This document shows positions 17,555 to 27,100 of a stretch of 64,000 nt of DNA, one piece after another. The notes beneath the pieces were generated by a model that was not told the origin of the DNA, made no database searches, and was given only the letters and a program-made list of their open reading frames with translations. Source of the DNA: Arthrobacter sp. QXT-31 (lineage in GTDB: Bacteria > Actinomycetota > Actinomycetes > Actinomycetales > Micrococcaceae); NCBI RefSeq assembly GCF_001969265.1, contig NZ_CP019304.1, positions 3,348,001-3,412,000 of the forward strand, in the 5' to 3' direction. The position numbers were made by a program, and so were the translations under genes. Every line of letters starts with the position of its first letter. Position 1 is the stretch's first letter.

Positions 17555-19114
17555 TTGGAACCGAAGGACTATCTTGCGCTCATGCGCCGAAGTTGGCTGT
17601 TAATTACGTGCCTCGCCCTTCTGGGATTGCTCGGAGGGGGAGCCTCGGCTCTGCTGGTGAAGCCAACTTACGAATCTGAGACGCAGCTTTTTGTAGCCAT
17701 ACAAAACTCAGGATCTGTTCAGGAGCTACAACAAGGTAACACCTTTAGCCAAGCTCGAGTTCAGTCGTATGTAAAGACGGTCGCTACGCCCGCTGTATTG
17801 CAACCGGTCATCGACAGCCTTGGATTGTCGGAGTCGCCGCTGCAGCTTGCCGAACGGGTGAAAGCAACCTCCGATCTCAACACTGTTCTCATCACCATCG
17901 CCGTCGAGGATTCTTCTCCGGTGCAGGCCGCTGCGATAGCTCAGGCCACGGGAACGAGTCTCATCAAGGTGGTGGATTCACTCGAACGTTCCGACAAGAC
18001 GTCCGAATCTCCGGTCAAGCTCTCAGTAGTAACACCAGCCGTGGCCCCAACTACCGCGATAAGTCCGAACACGAAGCTGAGCCTGAGCCTAGGACTAATG
18101 GGAGGCCTAGTTGTTGGACTTGGCGCGGCAGTTCTTCGGCATCGCCTGGACAACAGGATTGGAGGAGAGTCCGATCTGCGAGCCATTACTGACTCGCCCA
18201 TTCTCGGTGGTATCTCCTTTGAGTCGGAGGCGAAAGGCAGGCCGCTGATCACGCAAATCGCTGGTCAGAGCCCACGCGCGGAGTCATTCAGACAGTTGCG
18301 GACCAATCTCCAGTTCGCGACCGTGGGCCAGAAGTCGGCGGCAGTTCTTGTCACTTCATCGCTTCCAGGTGAAGGTAAGACCACAACTGCCACCAACTTG
18401 GCCATTGCTCTTTCACAAGCGGGTCAATCTGTCGTCCTCGTCGACGCCGATTTGCGGCGCCCAATGGTGTCAGAGTACTTAGGCCTAGAACGCAACGTAG
18501 GGTTGACTACGGTTCTTATCGGAACAGCTGAACTCAATGATGTTTTGCAGCCGTGGGGTGACGACAACCTTTATGTTGTTTCGTCCGGTCGGATTCCTCC
18601 CAATCCAAGCGAGCTCTTGGGTTCGGAAGCTATGGTGCAGGTGATAAAAAGACTCGAAGCTACCTTCGACGTCGTGATTATTGATTCCCCGCCTCTGCTG
18701 CCGGTTACAGATGCCACCGTCCTGTCTCAGAGCGTCGGCGGGGTGATTTTGGTTGTGGACAGCAAGAACACGACGCAGGCGAGTGTCCAACGTTCACTGC
18801 AGTCGCTGAGTATGGTCGATGCGAACTTGCTTGGAGTTGTCCTGAACCGTCTCCCTGTGAAAGGTCCAGATTCTTACGGGTACAGCTACCCGGCATATGC
18901 AGCACGGACGGATGAGGCCATGCAGACTAGCGTTTCGCCGACAGAGTCGGGATGGGCGGGGCGTCGCCGCGCTAAGAGGGATGGTCGTTCGGCGGCAAAG
19001 GTTGAATCAGAACCGGCCAGCCCAGGGCAAGACGTGGCAGCCGAAACCCTTTATGACGAGGCGATGAATAGTAGAAGCCGGTCGGCGACCAGATTTCCCA
19101 GCAGGGGCCGTTAG
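17555..19114 (+). CDS. Wzc-like polysaccharide co-polymerase / tyrosine autokinase
   Basis: Controls chain length and export of the surface polymer. The 519-residue protein has a Wzz domain between helices at about residues 14-35 and 175-195, then a BY-kinase domain with Walker A (SSLPGEGKTTTATN, 268-281), Walker A' (VLVDADLRRP) and Walker B (VVIIDSPPLLP). The C-terminal part has a short Tyr cluster (DSYGYSYPAYAAR) as candidate autophosphorylation sites. Start TTG 17555 is preferred over GTG 17516: AGGGGAGAGG at 17537-17546 is ideally spaced and the resulting start (EPKDYLALMRRSW) matches the family. It is divergent from the HTH-MurA gene. Confidence 0.9.
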   Translation: MEPKDYLALMRRSWLLITCLALLGLLGGGASALLVKPTYESETQLFVAIQNSGSVQELQQGNTFSQARVQSYVKTVATPAVLQPVIDSLGLSESPLQLAERVKATSDLNTVLITIAVEDSSPVQAAAIAQATGTSLIKVVDSLERSDKTSESPVKLSVVTPAVAPTTAISPNTKLSLSLGLMGGLVVGLGAAVLRHRLDNRIGGESDLRAITDSPILGGISFESEAKGRPLITQIAGQSPRAESFRQLRTNLQFATVGQKSAAVLVTSSLPGEGKTTTATNLAIALSQAGQSVVLVDADLRRPMVSEYLGLERNVGLTTVLIGTAELNDVLQPWGDDNLYVVSSGRIPPNPSELLGSEAMVQVIKRLEATFDVVIIDSPPLLPVTDATVLSQSVGGVILVVDSKNTTQASVQRSLQSLSMVDANLLGVVLNRLPVKGPDSYGYSYPAYAARTDEAMQTSVSPTESGWAGRRRAKRDGRSAAKVESEPASPGQDVAAETLYDEAMNSRSRSATRFPSRGR

Positions 19115-19204
19115 CTATGCCGACCTAAATAGATGACTTGAGATTCGTTCCGGAGCTCGCTTGAGCACGCGGGCTGACAATATTTCCAGGTTCCAGGAGG
19201 GAGA

Positions 19205-19966
19205 ATGATGCGGGCAATGAGGGCAGCAAGTATGCGCTGGCATGGGAAAACAGTGGGTATATCGGGGCTAGCCGTGGCGGATGCCTCTCAAGAGGAAATA
19301 ATAGATTGGCTTGCAAGTCGGCGAAATCCCAAGCAGCCGCTTTTAGCATACGCACTGCACGTCGGCGGATTGGTTTCACTCGATGCCAACAATCAGTTCC
19401 GTGAAATAATGTCGGGTGCCTCACTCATTTATGCCGATGGCGTTGGGCCTGTGCTGCTCGGTCGAGTGCGAGGGGGGCGTTTGGGGCGTTCCGCGACCAC
19501 TGACATTGCACCTGCCATCTTAGAGCGATGGGCGGCTGAGGGCGATCTCCCCCGCATCGCGCTCCTCGGAGGCCCCGAAGGTCTGGCCGCAGCCGCTGGA
19601 CAAGCGTTAGAAGACCGGGGACTTGGCCGGGCAGTATATGCCGAAAGTGGCTTTCAAGATGACTACAGTGATGTCCTTGCAAAAATTCGAGCTATCCGAC
19701 CCGATGTCCTATTCGTCGGAATGGGCGCCCCTCGTGAAATGGAGTGGTGCGAACGGTACCTCGGGGAACTACCATCCTGCGTTGTTATTACGTGTGGAGG
19801 ATGGTTTGGCTTCCTGACGGGGAAGGAACGCCGTGCGCCGCGAGTGGTACAAGCCTTTGGGGGGGAATGGATTTGGCGGCTGGCTCAGAGCCCCAGACGA
19901 CTGATGGGGCGGTACGGCAGAGGTCTGATGATAGTTCTGAAGGAGCTTAGCTCTGGCAGAGGTTAA
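19205..19966 (+). CDS. WecG/TagA/CpsF family glycosyltransferase
   Basis: A 253-residue GT26-family enzyme, which typically adds the second sugar (often ManNAc or ManNAcA) to a lipid-linked aminosugar. Marks are ADGVGPVLLGR, RIALLGGPEGLAAAA, RPDVLFVGMGAPREMEWC and the CGGWFGFLTGKERRAPRVV segment. An AGGAGGGA ribosome site immediately precedes ATG 19205; ATG 19208 is equally possible. It follows the Wzc-like gene by 90 bases and is likely co-transcribed. The sugar specificity cannot be read from the sequence. Confidence 0.9.
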   Translation: MMRAMRAASMRWHGKTVGISGLAVADASQEEIIDWLASRRNPKQPLLAYALHVGGLVSLDANNQFREIMSGASLIYADGVGPVLLGRVRGGRLGRSATTDIAPAILERWAAEGDLPRIALLGGPEGLAAAAGQALEDRGLGRAVYAESGFQDDYSDVLAKIRAIRPDVLFVGMGAPREMEWCERYLGELPSCVVITCGGWFGFLTGKERRAPRVVQAFGGEWIWRLAQSPRRLMGRYGRGLMIVLKELSSGRG

Positions 19967-19994
19967 CGCTGCTTTTGGCCCAAATCGTGCTGAC

Positions 19995-20296
19995 ACCCTA
20001 GACGAGCTAAGCCAGGCCGGTGAATAGCCCGACGACGATGGTGTCGGCGCCGGTGTGGAGCCCTTTTTGGGTCGCTCGGTGCGTAGGGCAGGGATCCGCG
20101 CCCGCCCGTCCGGGTCCGTATCCTGAAGGTTGGTGCGGGGTTTGCGGGACTGGGGCTCGAGGCCCCGCGTCGCCCTCAGCCGCGTACCTAGCCAGGAGTT
20201 CATGGACCCATTGCCAGCCCACGCCGTAGCGTCAGCCTGTGATTTGGACATTCCGCCCTCAAGTAAGGCGAGGACGATGACCTTGTTCTTCGACAT
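19995..20296 (-). pseudogene. IS481-like transposase N-terminal remnant
   Basis: The minus strand starts MSKNKVIVLALLEGGMSKSQA, the opening of an IS481-type transposase with its helix-turn-helix. The continuation WQWVHELLARYAAEGDAG appears in a second frame, LEPQSRKPRTN returns to the first, and the final GADTIV segment lies in the second again. Only about 100 codons remain; the DDE catalytic domain is absent. At least three frame changes make it a dead relic. It lies between the WecG gene and the frameshifted murB and marks a recombination point in the cluster. Confidence 0.8.
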
Positions 20297-20396
20297 GGCC
20301 CAGCGTCGATGGCACGGGTGGCGCCGATATCCCGGGACCGGTGTCGCCTACCTCCTGAGATCACACGCCCACGTAAGTCGCGGCTGCGGATCTTAA

Positions 20397-21466
20397 TTAA
20401 TTAAGTTTTAGGCCGATCAGGAGCGGTTCGGGGTGCAGTTCAATGCCAAAACGCGTGACGACGCCGGCACGCACCTCGCGCGCGATCGCCACCATATCGG
20501 CCGCACGGGCAGAGCCGCGGTTGGTGATGGCCAGGGTGTGCTTCGTGGACAGCGACGCCCGGCCGCCGGTGACGCTCCCGTCCTCCAGCCCGAAGCCCTT
20601 GCCGAAGCCGGCGTGGTCAATCAGCCAGGCCGCGGACAGCTTGACCTGGCCGTCGGAGCCGCCCGGGTACCGGGGCGCGGATTCCGGAAGGCCCGCCGCC
20701 ACTTCCTCGGGGACGATCGGGTTGGTGAAGAACGAGCCCGTGGAGTAGGTGTCGCGGTCGGCAGGGTCCAGCACCATGCCCTTGGACGCCCGCAGCCGCA
20801 GGACCTCCCGGCGTACGTCGTTCGAGTAGGCACGCTGGCCCTGCTCCACACCGAGGACCCGCGCCAGCTCGGCGTACCGAATGGGTGCGCTCATGCGGCC
20901 CAACGGCAGCTGGAATTCGACCGTCAGCACCACGTAGCGCGGTGAGCCGTTCACGGTGGTCGGCTTGAGGACCGAATCCCGGTACCCGAACTTCAGCTCG
21001 GAGTTTGTGAAGGTCTGCACGGCGTTGCGCTCCCGGTCCCAGGTGCGGACCGCGGCGATGGTCTGCGAGACGTCCGAGCCGTAGGCGCCCACGTTCTGCA
21101 CGGGGGTGGCTCCGGTGGCACCGGGGATCCCGGACAGGGCCTCGATGCCGGACCAGGCGTGAGCACGGCGTGTTCCACCAGTGCGTCCCAGTTGTGCCCG
21201 GCCTGGACCACCACGGATACGCCCCCGCAGGAGTCCTCGGCGTTGACGGTGAACCCCTCCGAGGCGATCTTCAGGACGGTTCCGGGGAACCCGTCGTCGG
21301 AAATCAGGAGGTTGGAGCCCCCGCCGATGATCAGCAGCTGCTCACCTGCCGCATCGGCGGCGCGCACCGCCTCGATGATCTCGGCCTCGGTGCGGGCCTC
21401 GACGTAGTTGGCGGCGGGACCGCCGACGGCGGCGGTGGTCAGCTCGGAAAGCATTGCGAGAGTCAT
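20397..21466 (-). pseudogene. murB: UDP-N-acetylenolpyruvoylglucosamine reductase, single-base frameshift
   Basis: MurB reduces UDP-GlcNAc-enolpyruvate to UDP-MurNAc. The N-terminal FAD domain is in one frame (start ATG 21466; LLIIGGGSNLLISDDGFPG) and the rest is in another (PVQNVGAYGSDVSQTIAAV, DTYSTGSFFTNPIVP with the catalytic Ser region, PRYPGGSDGQVKLSAAWLID). The frames join at about 21161: reading one extra base after ctc restores the expected HAWSGIEALSGIPG. Apart from this the sequence is intact to the C-terminus. Either a real one-base deletion inactivates it or there is a sequencing error. Its flanks, a flippase and an IS relic, are not the usual murB neighbours, so a second copy elsewhere is likely. 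Confidence 0.85.
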
Positions 21467-21562
21467 TCTCATACAATAGTCAGCAGACAACCACCGTTAT
21501 AACTCGCCGGGTCGATGAGTGCTTTGACCGAGGATCGAACTGATCGAGCGGCCAATGGGGGA

Positions 21563-22825
21563 TTAGTCCCTTGACATTAGCAACTTTCCCTTGCGTGCCG
21601 AACGCGGCGTGCTCGCACGAGCACGGATACTGCGGTGTCCCAGCAGATATACGAGGCCACTGGCGTAGCCCAACGATGCTGCGAGCGAAGCCCCTAACGC
21701 ACCCATGTCGGCACCGATGAAGATTAACACAGCTATATCGACGCCAATTGCAATCAGGCACGAATACAGGACTCCGAACTTGTGCCCGCGAATGATCTCT
21801 GCATTTGAAATGTACCTATAGACGGAAAGAACGCAGATGCCCGGCAGCAGGCCCCACACTGCAAATACGGATTCCTTATAATCCGTTCCAAAGAGAAGTG
21901 GCACTAAGGTTGGGCTGATGGCAGCTATGGTCACGGATGCCAACGCAGACAGACCCAGCACTATCCATGTGTCTGTTCCGATAGAACGAGAGTGGTCAAC
22001 CGCGTAGGCGGGGGCCCTCACAACAGCCGCTGTCATGGACGCCACGAGAACGAGCTCAGCGAGGGCTACTGCCGCTGAATATAATCCGACCTCCTTAGAG
22101 GTGCTAATGGCATTCAGGATAATGACATCGAGGCGATAGGACATGAACAATACAATAAGCGTAATGTTCGTCGTCAAGACGAAATTCCAAGGTACCGCGT
22201 CCCTGCCCCCCAAGGCTGACTTCCTAATCTTTGACGACTTGGCCCATAGAGCGCAAGTGTATGCTGCGACTATTGTTGTTCCGGTAACATACCCAAGTAA
22301 CGCGCCGCCTAACTGAAAGAAGGTAAGGCCGACGATCATAAGAAACCCAGGCAGAAAGATCTGAAAGATGCGGAAAAGTGCTAGCGCCCTAAACGCCCTA
22401 CGAGCCTGCAGAAGCGCCGCAAAAAACTCTGGAATGATAAGGGCAGGTCCGATGAAAGATGCTATGCCGGCCAATAGGTTGATAGGGGAAAGCTCCCCTG
22501 AAGTCGACGCTAGCTGGACTAGAAAGCAAATGGATGCACCGATGCTTGCCGTCATTAATGACCAGCGAAGAAGTTTATGAATTCGGGGTCCGACCGCACC
22601 GTTCTTGCTCACATCCATGACGACTACTTGCGGGCCGGCTAACATCGCAATAGTGCTGATGATAGCCGGTATCAAGGTGGCTACCGTATATATGCCTTTG
22701 TCTGTCGGCCCAAGAAGGCGAGCAGACAAAATACCAAAAATTGCCGTCAGTCCTATGACGCCAACGCGACTTCCAAATGTCCAAAAGTATGTCGAATAGC
22801 GCCTAACTACGGTCATGGACGGCAT
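21563..22825 (-). CDS. oligosaccharide flippase (Wzx/MATE-like)
   Basis: A 420-residue polytopic membrane protein with 12 or so hydrophobic segments. The N-terminal FGSRVGVIGLTAIFGILSARL and LLGPTDKGIYTVATLIP regions are typical of polysaccharide flippases that move lipid-linked repeat units across the membrane. A basic C-terminal tail follows the last helix. The start overlaps the upstream glycosyltransferase by about 23 bases, suggesting coupled translation. Together with the polymerase and co-polymerase it completes a Wzx/Wzy-type pathway. Confidence 0.85.
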   Translation of the reverse strand: MPSMTVVRRYSTYFWTFGSRVGVIGLTAIFGILSARLLGPTDKGIYTVATLIPAIISTIAMLAGPQVVVMDVSKNGAVGPRIHKLLRWSLMTASIGASICFLVQLASTSGELSPINLLAGIASFIGPALIIPEFFAALLQARRAFRALALFRIFQIFLPGFLMIVGLTFFQLGGALLGYVTGTTIVAAYTCALWAKSSKIRKSALGGRDAVPWNFVLTTNITLIVLFMSYRLDVIILNAISTSKEVGLYSAAVALAELVLVASMTAAVVRAPAYAVDHSRSIGTDTWIVLGLSALASVTIAAISPTLVPLLFGTDYKESVFAVWGLLPGICVLSVYRYISNAEIIRGHKFGVLYSCLIAIGVDIAVLIFIGADMGALGASLAASLGYASGLVYLLGHRSIRARASTPRSARKGKLLMSRD

Positions 22826-23918
22826 TCACTATAGGGGCGATAGTGCCCACTTCGTGCATTGCTTCTGCGATCTCGCAGCGTTCGTGTGGGTCCAGTCGAC
22901 GCGCCTCTGTCACGGCTTGTGTCAGCTTTCCAGGGGTTGGTTGAGTACTGGATGGCGTTCTTCCGGTAAAGTTGTAACTCTGCAACTCGTCAAGGTTCGA
23001 AAGCGTAGCAAGGCCGTGAGTGCCCTCGCTTGTTGCAACAATAGTAGGCCTGCCTGCTGCCATGCATTCAATGGCCCCTCGTCCAGCTGTCACAACAACG
23101 CTGGCTCGGGTAATCCACGGGCGTGGATCGGTAACGGCGCCAACAAACGTAATATTCGTCTGGAAGCCCTGCTCTTGAACAGACTGACGTAATTCGCTCT
23201 CTTGTGGACCGCCTCCCACAACAATAAGCTCTAATCCCAGGTCGGCCACAGCCACGAATAACGCGGAAAGGGGAGCGGTCTTGTTGGGCGTCAGTGTTCC
23301 AAGGAATATGACAGGTCCATTAGGATCATAGCCTTCGATAACTTGTCCCAAGGCGTCGCCCCAATACATTTCGGCGCGAAATATGTTGCCGATTTCTTCC
23401 ACCGGCGTATTGGGTGATTGGATCTTAAGAAACTTGGAAGTCTCGGATGTCGCGGCAAGGAGTCCTGCGAGTCGGCTCATGGTTGACGTATGGTCGCGAA
23501 AGGGCCACTCGACTTGCGTAGTGCCATGGACAAGAGCCATCCTTTTCACGGCTGGCCATTGGCGGTCGCTGTGCTCCGCAAAGAACGCTGTCGGCCCCGG
23601 CTGGGAAGTAACTATGAGGGACGCCTTATTCGCAACCGTTGCGAGACGCCGTGCGCTCGCAGCTTCGAGCGCACGTAGCACGATTTTCTTGACCCAATTT
23701 CGGCCCCCTGTGGCCGTGCCCTCTCGCCACATTACTCGGATGCTCCGAGCGGACAGCTTTGCTTCCTTGTACCACGGGCCGGGCTTGGCCACCAAGACAG
23801 GCTCGATTCCATGGTTATCTAGCATGCGAGCTAGAGCAAAGGCGTAGGTCTGTGAGCCGCCGGGGCGAAAAGCGTTCATCGCGATAATCACGACAGGTCG
23901 AGACGGATCCTTCAGCAT
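22803..23918 (-). CDS. glycosyltransferase family 4-like
   Basis: A 371-residue GT-B transferase. The N-terminus has NAFRPGGSQTYAFALARML, where the GGSQ loop binds near the acceptor. The C-terminal half has PVIFLGTLTPNKTAPLSALF, VVGGGPQESELR and the donor-binding VVTAGRGAIECMAAGRPTIVA. Start ATG 23918 gives the canonical short N-terminus; 39 further open codons upstream look non-coding. The sugar donor is unknown. It is the first gene of the leftward pair with the flippase. Confidence 0.85.
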   Translation of the reverse strand: MLKDPSRPVVIIAMNAFRPGGSQTYAFALARMLDNHGIEPVLVAKPGPWYKEAKLSARSIRVMWREGTATGGRNWVKKIVLRALEAASARRLATVANKASLIVTSQPGPTAFFAEHSDRQWPAVKRMALVHGTTQVEWPFRDHTSTMSRLAGLLAATSETSKFLKIQSPNTPVEEIGNIFRAEMYWGDALGQVIEGYDPNGPVIFLGTLTPNKTAPLSALFVAVADLGLELIVVGGGPQESELRQSVQEQGFQTNITFVGAVTDPRPWITRASVVVTAGRGAIECMAAGRPTIVATSEGTHGLATLSNLDELQSYNFTGRTPSSTQPTPGKLTQAVTEARRLDPHERCEIAEAMHEVGTIAPIVNAVHDRS

Positions 23919-24102
23919 TCCCCCATCGTACGTGCCATCACCTAATGGAGCAGGACTTGTGTTAACGTTTGCCTGAAAAATTTGGGTCTGGACACTAAGG
24001 TGTCTGTGGTGGAGTCCACACTGGTTTGCATGCAATCACTGGCGGAAATGCCGGGCTCCCGTTGAGTGTGAAAGGCGGATGTTGAAGCATTTGCTACGCC
24101 CT

Positions 24103-24567
24103 TTATCGCGTATCGACATCCTCAAACACCAAAAACGTCTGTGTATCCAACACGCCGGGCATCGACTGCAGCTGATCGAAGATCACTCGCCTTAGATGCA
24201 CGTTGTCCACGGCCCGCACCAGCAGGATCACGTCGAATTCCCCGCCCACCAGGGCAATGTGGTGCACCTCGGGGATTGTCCGTAACTGTTCCCGCAACTC
24301 CCGCCATGAGTGCTGCTGCACCTTAAGTGTCACGTAGGCGGAGGACTTCAGTCCCGCCTTAATGGGATCAACAACTGCCGTGAACTTTGTCAGCACACCC
24401 TGGCTCGTCAGTCGGGCTATCCGTGTGTACGCGTGGGCCCGGGAGATATGCACGTTCTCGGCCACCTGGGTGACGGACATCCGGCCGTCCCGCGTCAGCT
24501 CGGCGATGATGTTGCGGTCCACGTCGTCGAGCGGCACCGCTGCCTGTTCCTCGTCCGGCTCGGCCAT
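24103..24567 (-). CDS. Lrp/AsnC family regulator (BkdR-like)
   Basis: A 154-residue regulator with an N-terminal winged helix-turn-helix (LDDVDRNIIAELTRDGRMSVTQVAENVHISRAHAYTRI read across residues 13-50) and a C-terminal RAM/ACT-like domain (VHHIALVGGEFDVILLVRA). It is divergent from the branched-chain oxoacid dehydrogenase operon, the arrangement of BkdR, which senses branched-chain amino acids. Regulation of that operon is the natural prediction. Operator sites probably lie in the 160-base gap but I could not define them. Confidence 0.87.
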   Translation of the reverse strand: MAEPDEEQAAVPLDDVDRNIIAELTRDGRMSVTQVAENVHISRAHAYTRIARLTSQGVLTKFTAVVDPIKAGLKSSAYVTLKVQQHSWRELREQLRTIPEVHHIALVGGEFDVILLVRAVDNVHLRRVIFDQLQSMPGVLDTQTFLVFEDVDTR

Positions 24568-24727
24568 TTTGTCTACAACTCCCGTTCGTTACACAGCTCA
24601 CATTTGCAATTTGTCTTTCAGAATAGGGGAGTTTCGCGTACTTCTCCACGATTCGCGCTGGCACTGGATACGAAACATCGTCCGGGACCATACTGAGAGT
24701 GAATAGTGGCTACAGAAGGACGGACCA

Positions 24728-25987
24728 ATGACGATCTCCGCAGACCACACTGCGCCCGGCAAGGCAGGGCAGGGCGAGCCTGCCCCGGAGCAGGCCGAGG
24801 ACACGTACCTGCCCGGCGCTGCCGCCGAAGCCGTACGCAAATTCGGCATCACCGCCGAGGACTACATGCTGCCCGCACGCCATCAGATCCAGATGGTCGA
24901 CCAGGACGGCAACCTGAAGCACCATTCAGAGCAGGGCACCGAGCCCGGCCATGAGTATCCGCTGCCCGGCGACGACGAACTCCTTGCCGCCTACGAACAG
25001 CTCGTTGTCGGCCGGCGGGTCAATGACCAGAACTCCGCACTGGTCCGGCAGGGTCGCATGGCTGTCTATCCCTCCAGCCACGGCCAGGAAGCCTGCCAGG
25101 TGGCCGCGTCACTTTGTCTCGCTGAAGGTGACTGGATCTTCCCAACCTACCGGGACGCCGTCGCCGTCATGGCCCGCGGTGTCGATCCAATCGAAGCCAT
25201 GACCATTTTCCGCGGCGACTGGCACGGGGGCTATGACTCCCTCAAACACAAAGTGGGGATCCAGTGCACACCGCTCACCACGCAGCTGCTCCACGCCGTC
25301 GGCGTCGCACACGCGGCCAAGCTGCGCGGCGAGAACACAGTGGTCCTGGCGATGTGCGGTGACGGTGCCACCAGCGAGGGCGACTTCCACGAAGCCCTGA
25401 ACTTCGCCGCCGTCTTCCACCTGCCGGTCATCTTCTTCGTGCAGAACAACCAGTACGCCATCTCCGTGCCCCTGGCCCACCAGTCCGTCGCGCCGTCGCT
25501 CGCCCACAAGGCCGTGGGCTACGGCATGGCCGGTGAACGCGTGGACGGCAACGACGTCGTCGCCCTCCTCGCCGTCCTGGACCGTGCGGTCAAGCTCGCC
25601 CGTGAAGGGTCGGGCCCGCTTCTCGTCGAAGCCCACACCTACCGCATGCAGGCCCACACCAACGCGGACGACGCCACCCGCTACCGCCAGGACAGCGAGG
25701 TGGCCCAGTGGGTTGCCAGGGACCCGCTCACCCGGATGAGGAAGTACCTCACGGACAGAGGACTGCTGGACGACGGCGGAGAGGCCCGAATCACAGAGAA
25801 GGCGGAAGCGGTTGCCGCGCAGCTCCGCACCGGCCTCGGTGAAGACATACCCGTCGATCCCCAGGACCTGTTCAAGTACGTCTTCGCCAACCAGACGCCA
25901 CAGCTCAAGGAACAGTCTGCCCTCGTCGCCGACGAGCTCGCCCGCGACGCCGCCAGCGCCGCAGCCGCAACGGAGGCCACCAAATGA
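24728..25987 (+). CDS. bkdA: branched-chain 2-oxoacid dehydrogenase E1 alpha subunit
   Basis: Thiamine-diphosphate-dependent decarboxylase subunit of the branched-chain oxoacid (or pyruvate-type) dehydrogenase complex. The 419-residue protein has the TPP motif GDGATSEGDFHEALNFA with VQNNQYAIS about 30 residues on, and the active-site loop YRMQAHTNADDATRYR. ATG 24728 follows AAGGA. It overlaps the E1 beta gene by ATGA. The divergent Lrp regulator favours a branched-chain substrate; pyruvate or acetoin cannot be excluded. Confidence 0.88.
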   Translation: MTISADHTAPGKAGQGEPAPEQAEDTYLPGAAAEAVRKFGITAEDYMLPARHQIQMVDQDGNLKHHSEQGTEPGHEYPLPGDDELLAAYEQLVVGRRVNDQNSALVRQGRMAVYPSSHGQEACQVAASLCLAEGDWIFPTYRDAVAVMARGVDPIEAMTIFRGDWHGGYDSLKHKVGIQCTPLTTQLLHAVGVAHAAKLRGENTVVLAMCGDGATSEGDFHEALNFAAVFHLPVIFFVQNNQYAISVPLAHQSVAPSLAHKAVGYGMAGERVDGNDVVALLAVLDRAVKLAREGSGPLLVEAHTYRMQAHTNADDATRYRQDSEVAQWVARDPLTRMRKYLTDRGLLDDGGEARITEKAEAVAAQLRTGLGEDIPVDPQDLFKYVFANQTPQLKEQSALVADELARDAASAAAATEATK

Positions 25988-27096
25988 GCCCGACAATCAC
26001 CACGTCCTCAGAGGCGAACGGCAACGTCAGCGCCGCCACCGCCCGCGCGGCCGCCTCGGCCGCGGCCAGCGCCGCAGCCGCCGGGCCGCAGCCGGTCACC
26101 ATGGCCAAGGCGCTGAACACCGCCATGGCGCACGCCATGGGTGCCGACGAATCAGTCCTGGTCTTCGGCGAGGACGTCGGCAAACTCGGTGGCGTCTTCC
26201 GCATCACGGACGGCCTCATGGCCACCTTCGGCGAGCAGCGCTGCTTCGATACTCCTCTGGCTGAGTCCGGCATCGTCGGCATGGCGGTGGGGATGGCGAT
26301 CAACGGCATGCGCCCCGTCGTCGAGATGCAGTTCGATGCCTTTGCCTACCCGGCTTTCGAGCAGATCGTCAGCCACGTGGCCAAGATGCACAACCGGACC
26401 AGGGGCCGCGTCAGGCTGCCCATGGTTATCCGGGTTCCCTACGCCGGCGGGATCGGGGGAGTGGAGCACCACTGCGACTCCTCCGAGTCCTACTACGCCC
26501 ACACGGCCGGTCTAAAGGTATACACGCCGGCCACTGTCGCGGATGCCTACCGCATGCTGCGGGAAGCGATCGATTCGGACGATCCAATCATGTTCATGGA
26601 ACCCAAGAAGCTCTACTGGTCCAAGGACCTGGTGGACCTGGAGCTGCTCCGTGAGGAGTATGAAGGGAAGAACGACGGCGGCCGGGCCACCGAGGGCCGC
26701 GCCGCTGTGGCCCGTTCCGGCACCGACGCAACACTCATTGCTTACGGCCCGTCCGTTCCGACGGCGCTGGCGGCAGCTGCCGCAGCGGCGGAGGAGGGGC
26801 GCTCGCTCGAGGTCATCGATATCCGCACCATCGTGCCGTTCGACGACGAGACCGTCGCGGCCAGCGTCCGGAAGACGGGCCGTGCGGTCGTCATTGCGGA
26901 GGCCCATGGGTTCGCTTCCGTATCCTCGGAGATCGTGGCCAGGGTCCAGGAACGGTGCTTCCACTACCTGGCGGCCCCGATCCGTCGCGTCACCGGCTTC
27001 GACGTACCGTACCCCGCACCGAAACTCGAGCACTACTACCTGCCCGGCGTGGACCGCATCCTCGACGCCGTTGACGACCTCCAGTGGGAAGACTGA
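25984..27096 (+). CDS. bkdB: branched-chain 2-oxoacid dehydrogenase E1 beta subunit
   Basis: Beta subunit of the alpha2-beta2 E1 enzyme. The 370-residue protein has an Ala-rich N-terminal extension (residues 10-37), then the transketolase-like fold with KALNTAMAHAMGADESVLVFGEDVG, the EMQFDAFAYPAFEQ segment, HHCDSSESYYAHT and C-terminal RRVTGFDVPYPAPKLEHYYLP. The extension is longer than in typical ~325-residue homologues. It is four bases into the E1 alpha end and five bases before E2. Confidence 0.9.
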   Translation: MSPTITTSSEANGNVSAATARAAASAAASAAAAGPQPVTMAKALNTAMAHAMGADESVLVFGEDVGKLGGVFRITDGLMATFGEQRCFDTPLAESGIVGMAVGMAINGMRPVVEMQFDAFAYPAFEQIVSHVAKMHNRTRGRVRLPMVIRVPYAGGIGGVEHHCDSSESYYAHTAGLKVYTPATVADAYRMLREAIDSDDPIMFMEPKKLYWSKDLVDLELLREEYEGKNDGGRATEGRAAVARSGTDATLIAYGPSVPTALAAAAAAAEEGRSLEVIDIRTIVPFDDETVAASVRKTGRAVVIAEAHGFASVSSEIVARVQERCFHYLAAPIRRVTGFDVPYPAPKLEHYYLPGVDRILDAVDDLQWED

Positions 27097-27100
27097 TCAG

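Noticed and set aside
20388..20402. Palindrome ttaattaattaa as a terminator or attachment site
   Set aside because: Too short and AT-only; no matching copy was found at the other side of the IS relic, so no target duplication can be claimed.
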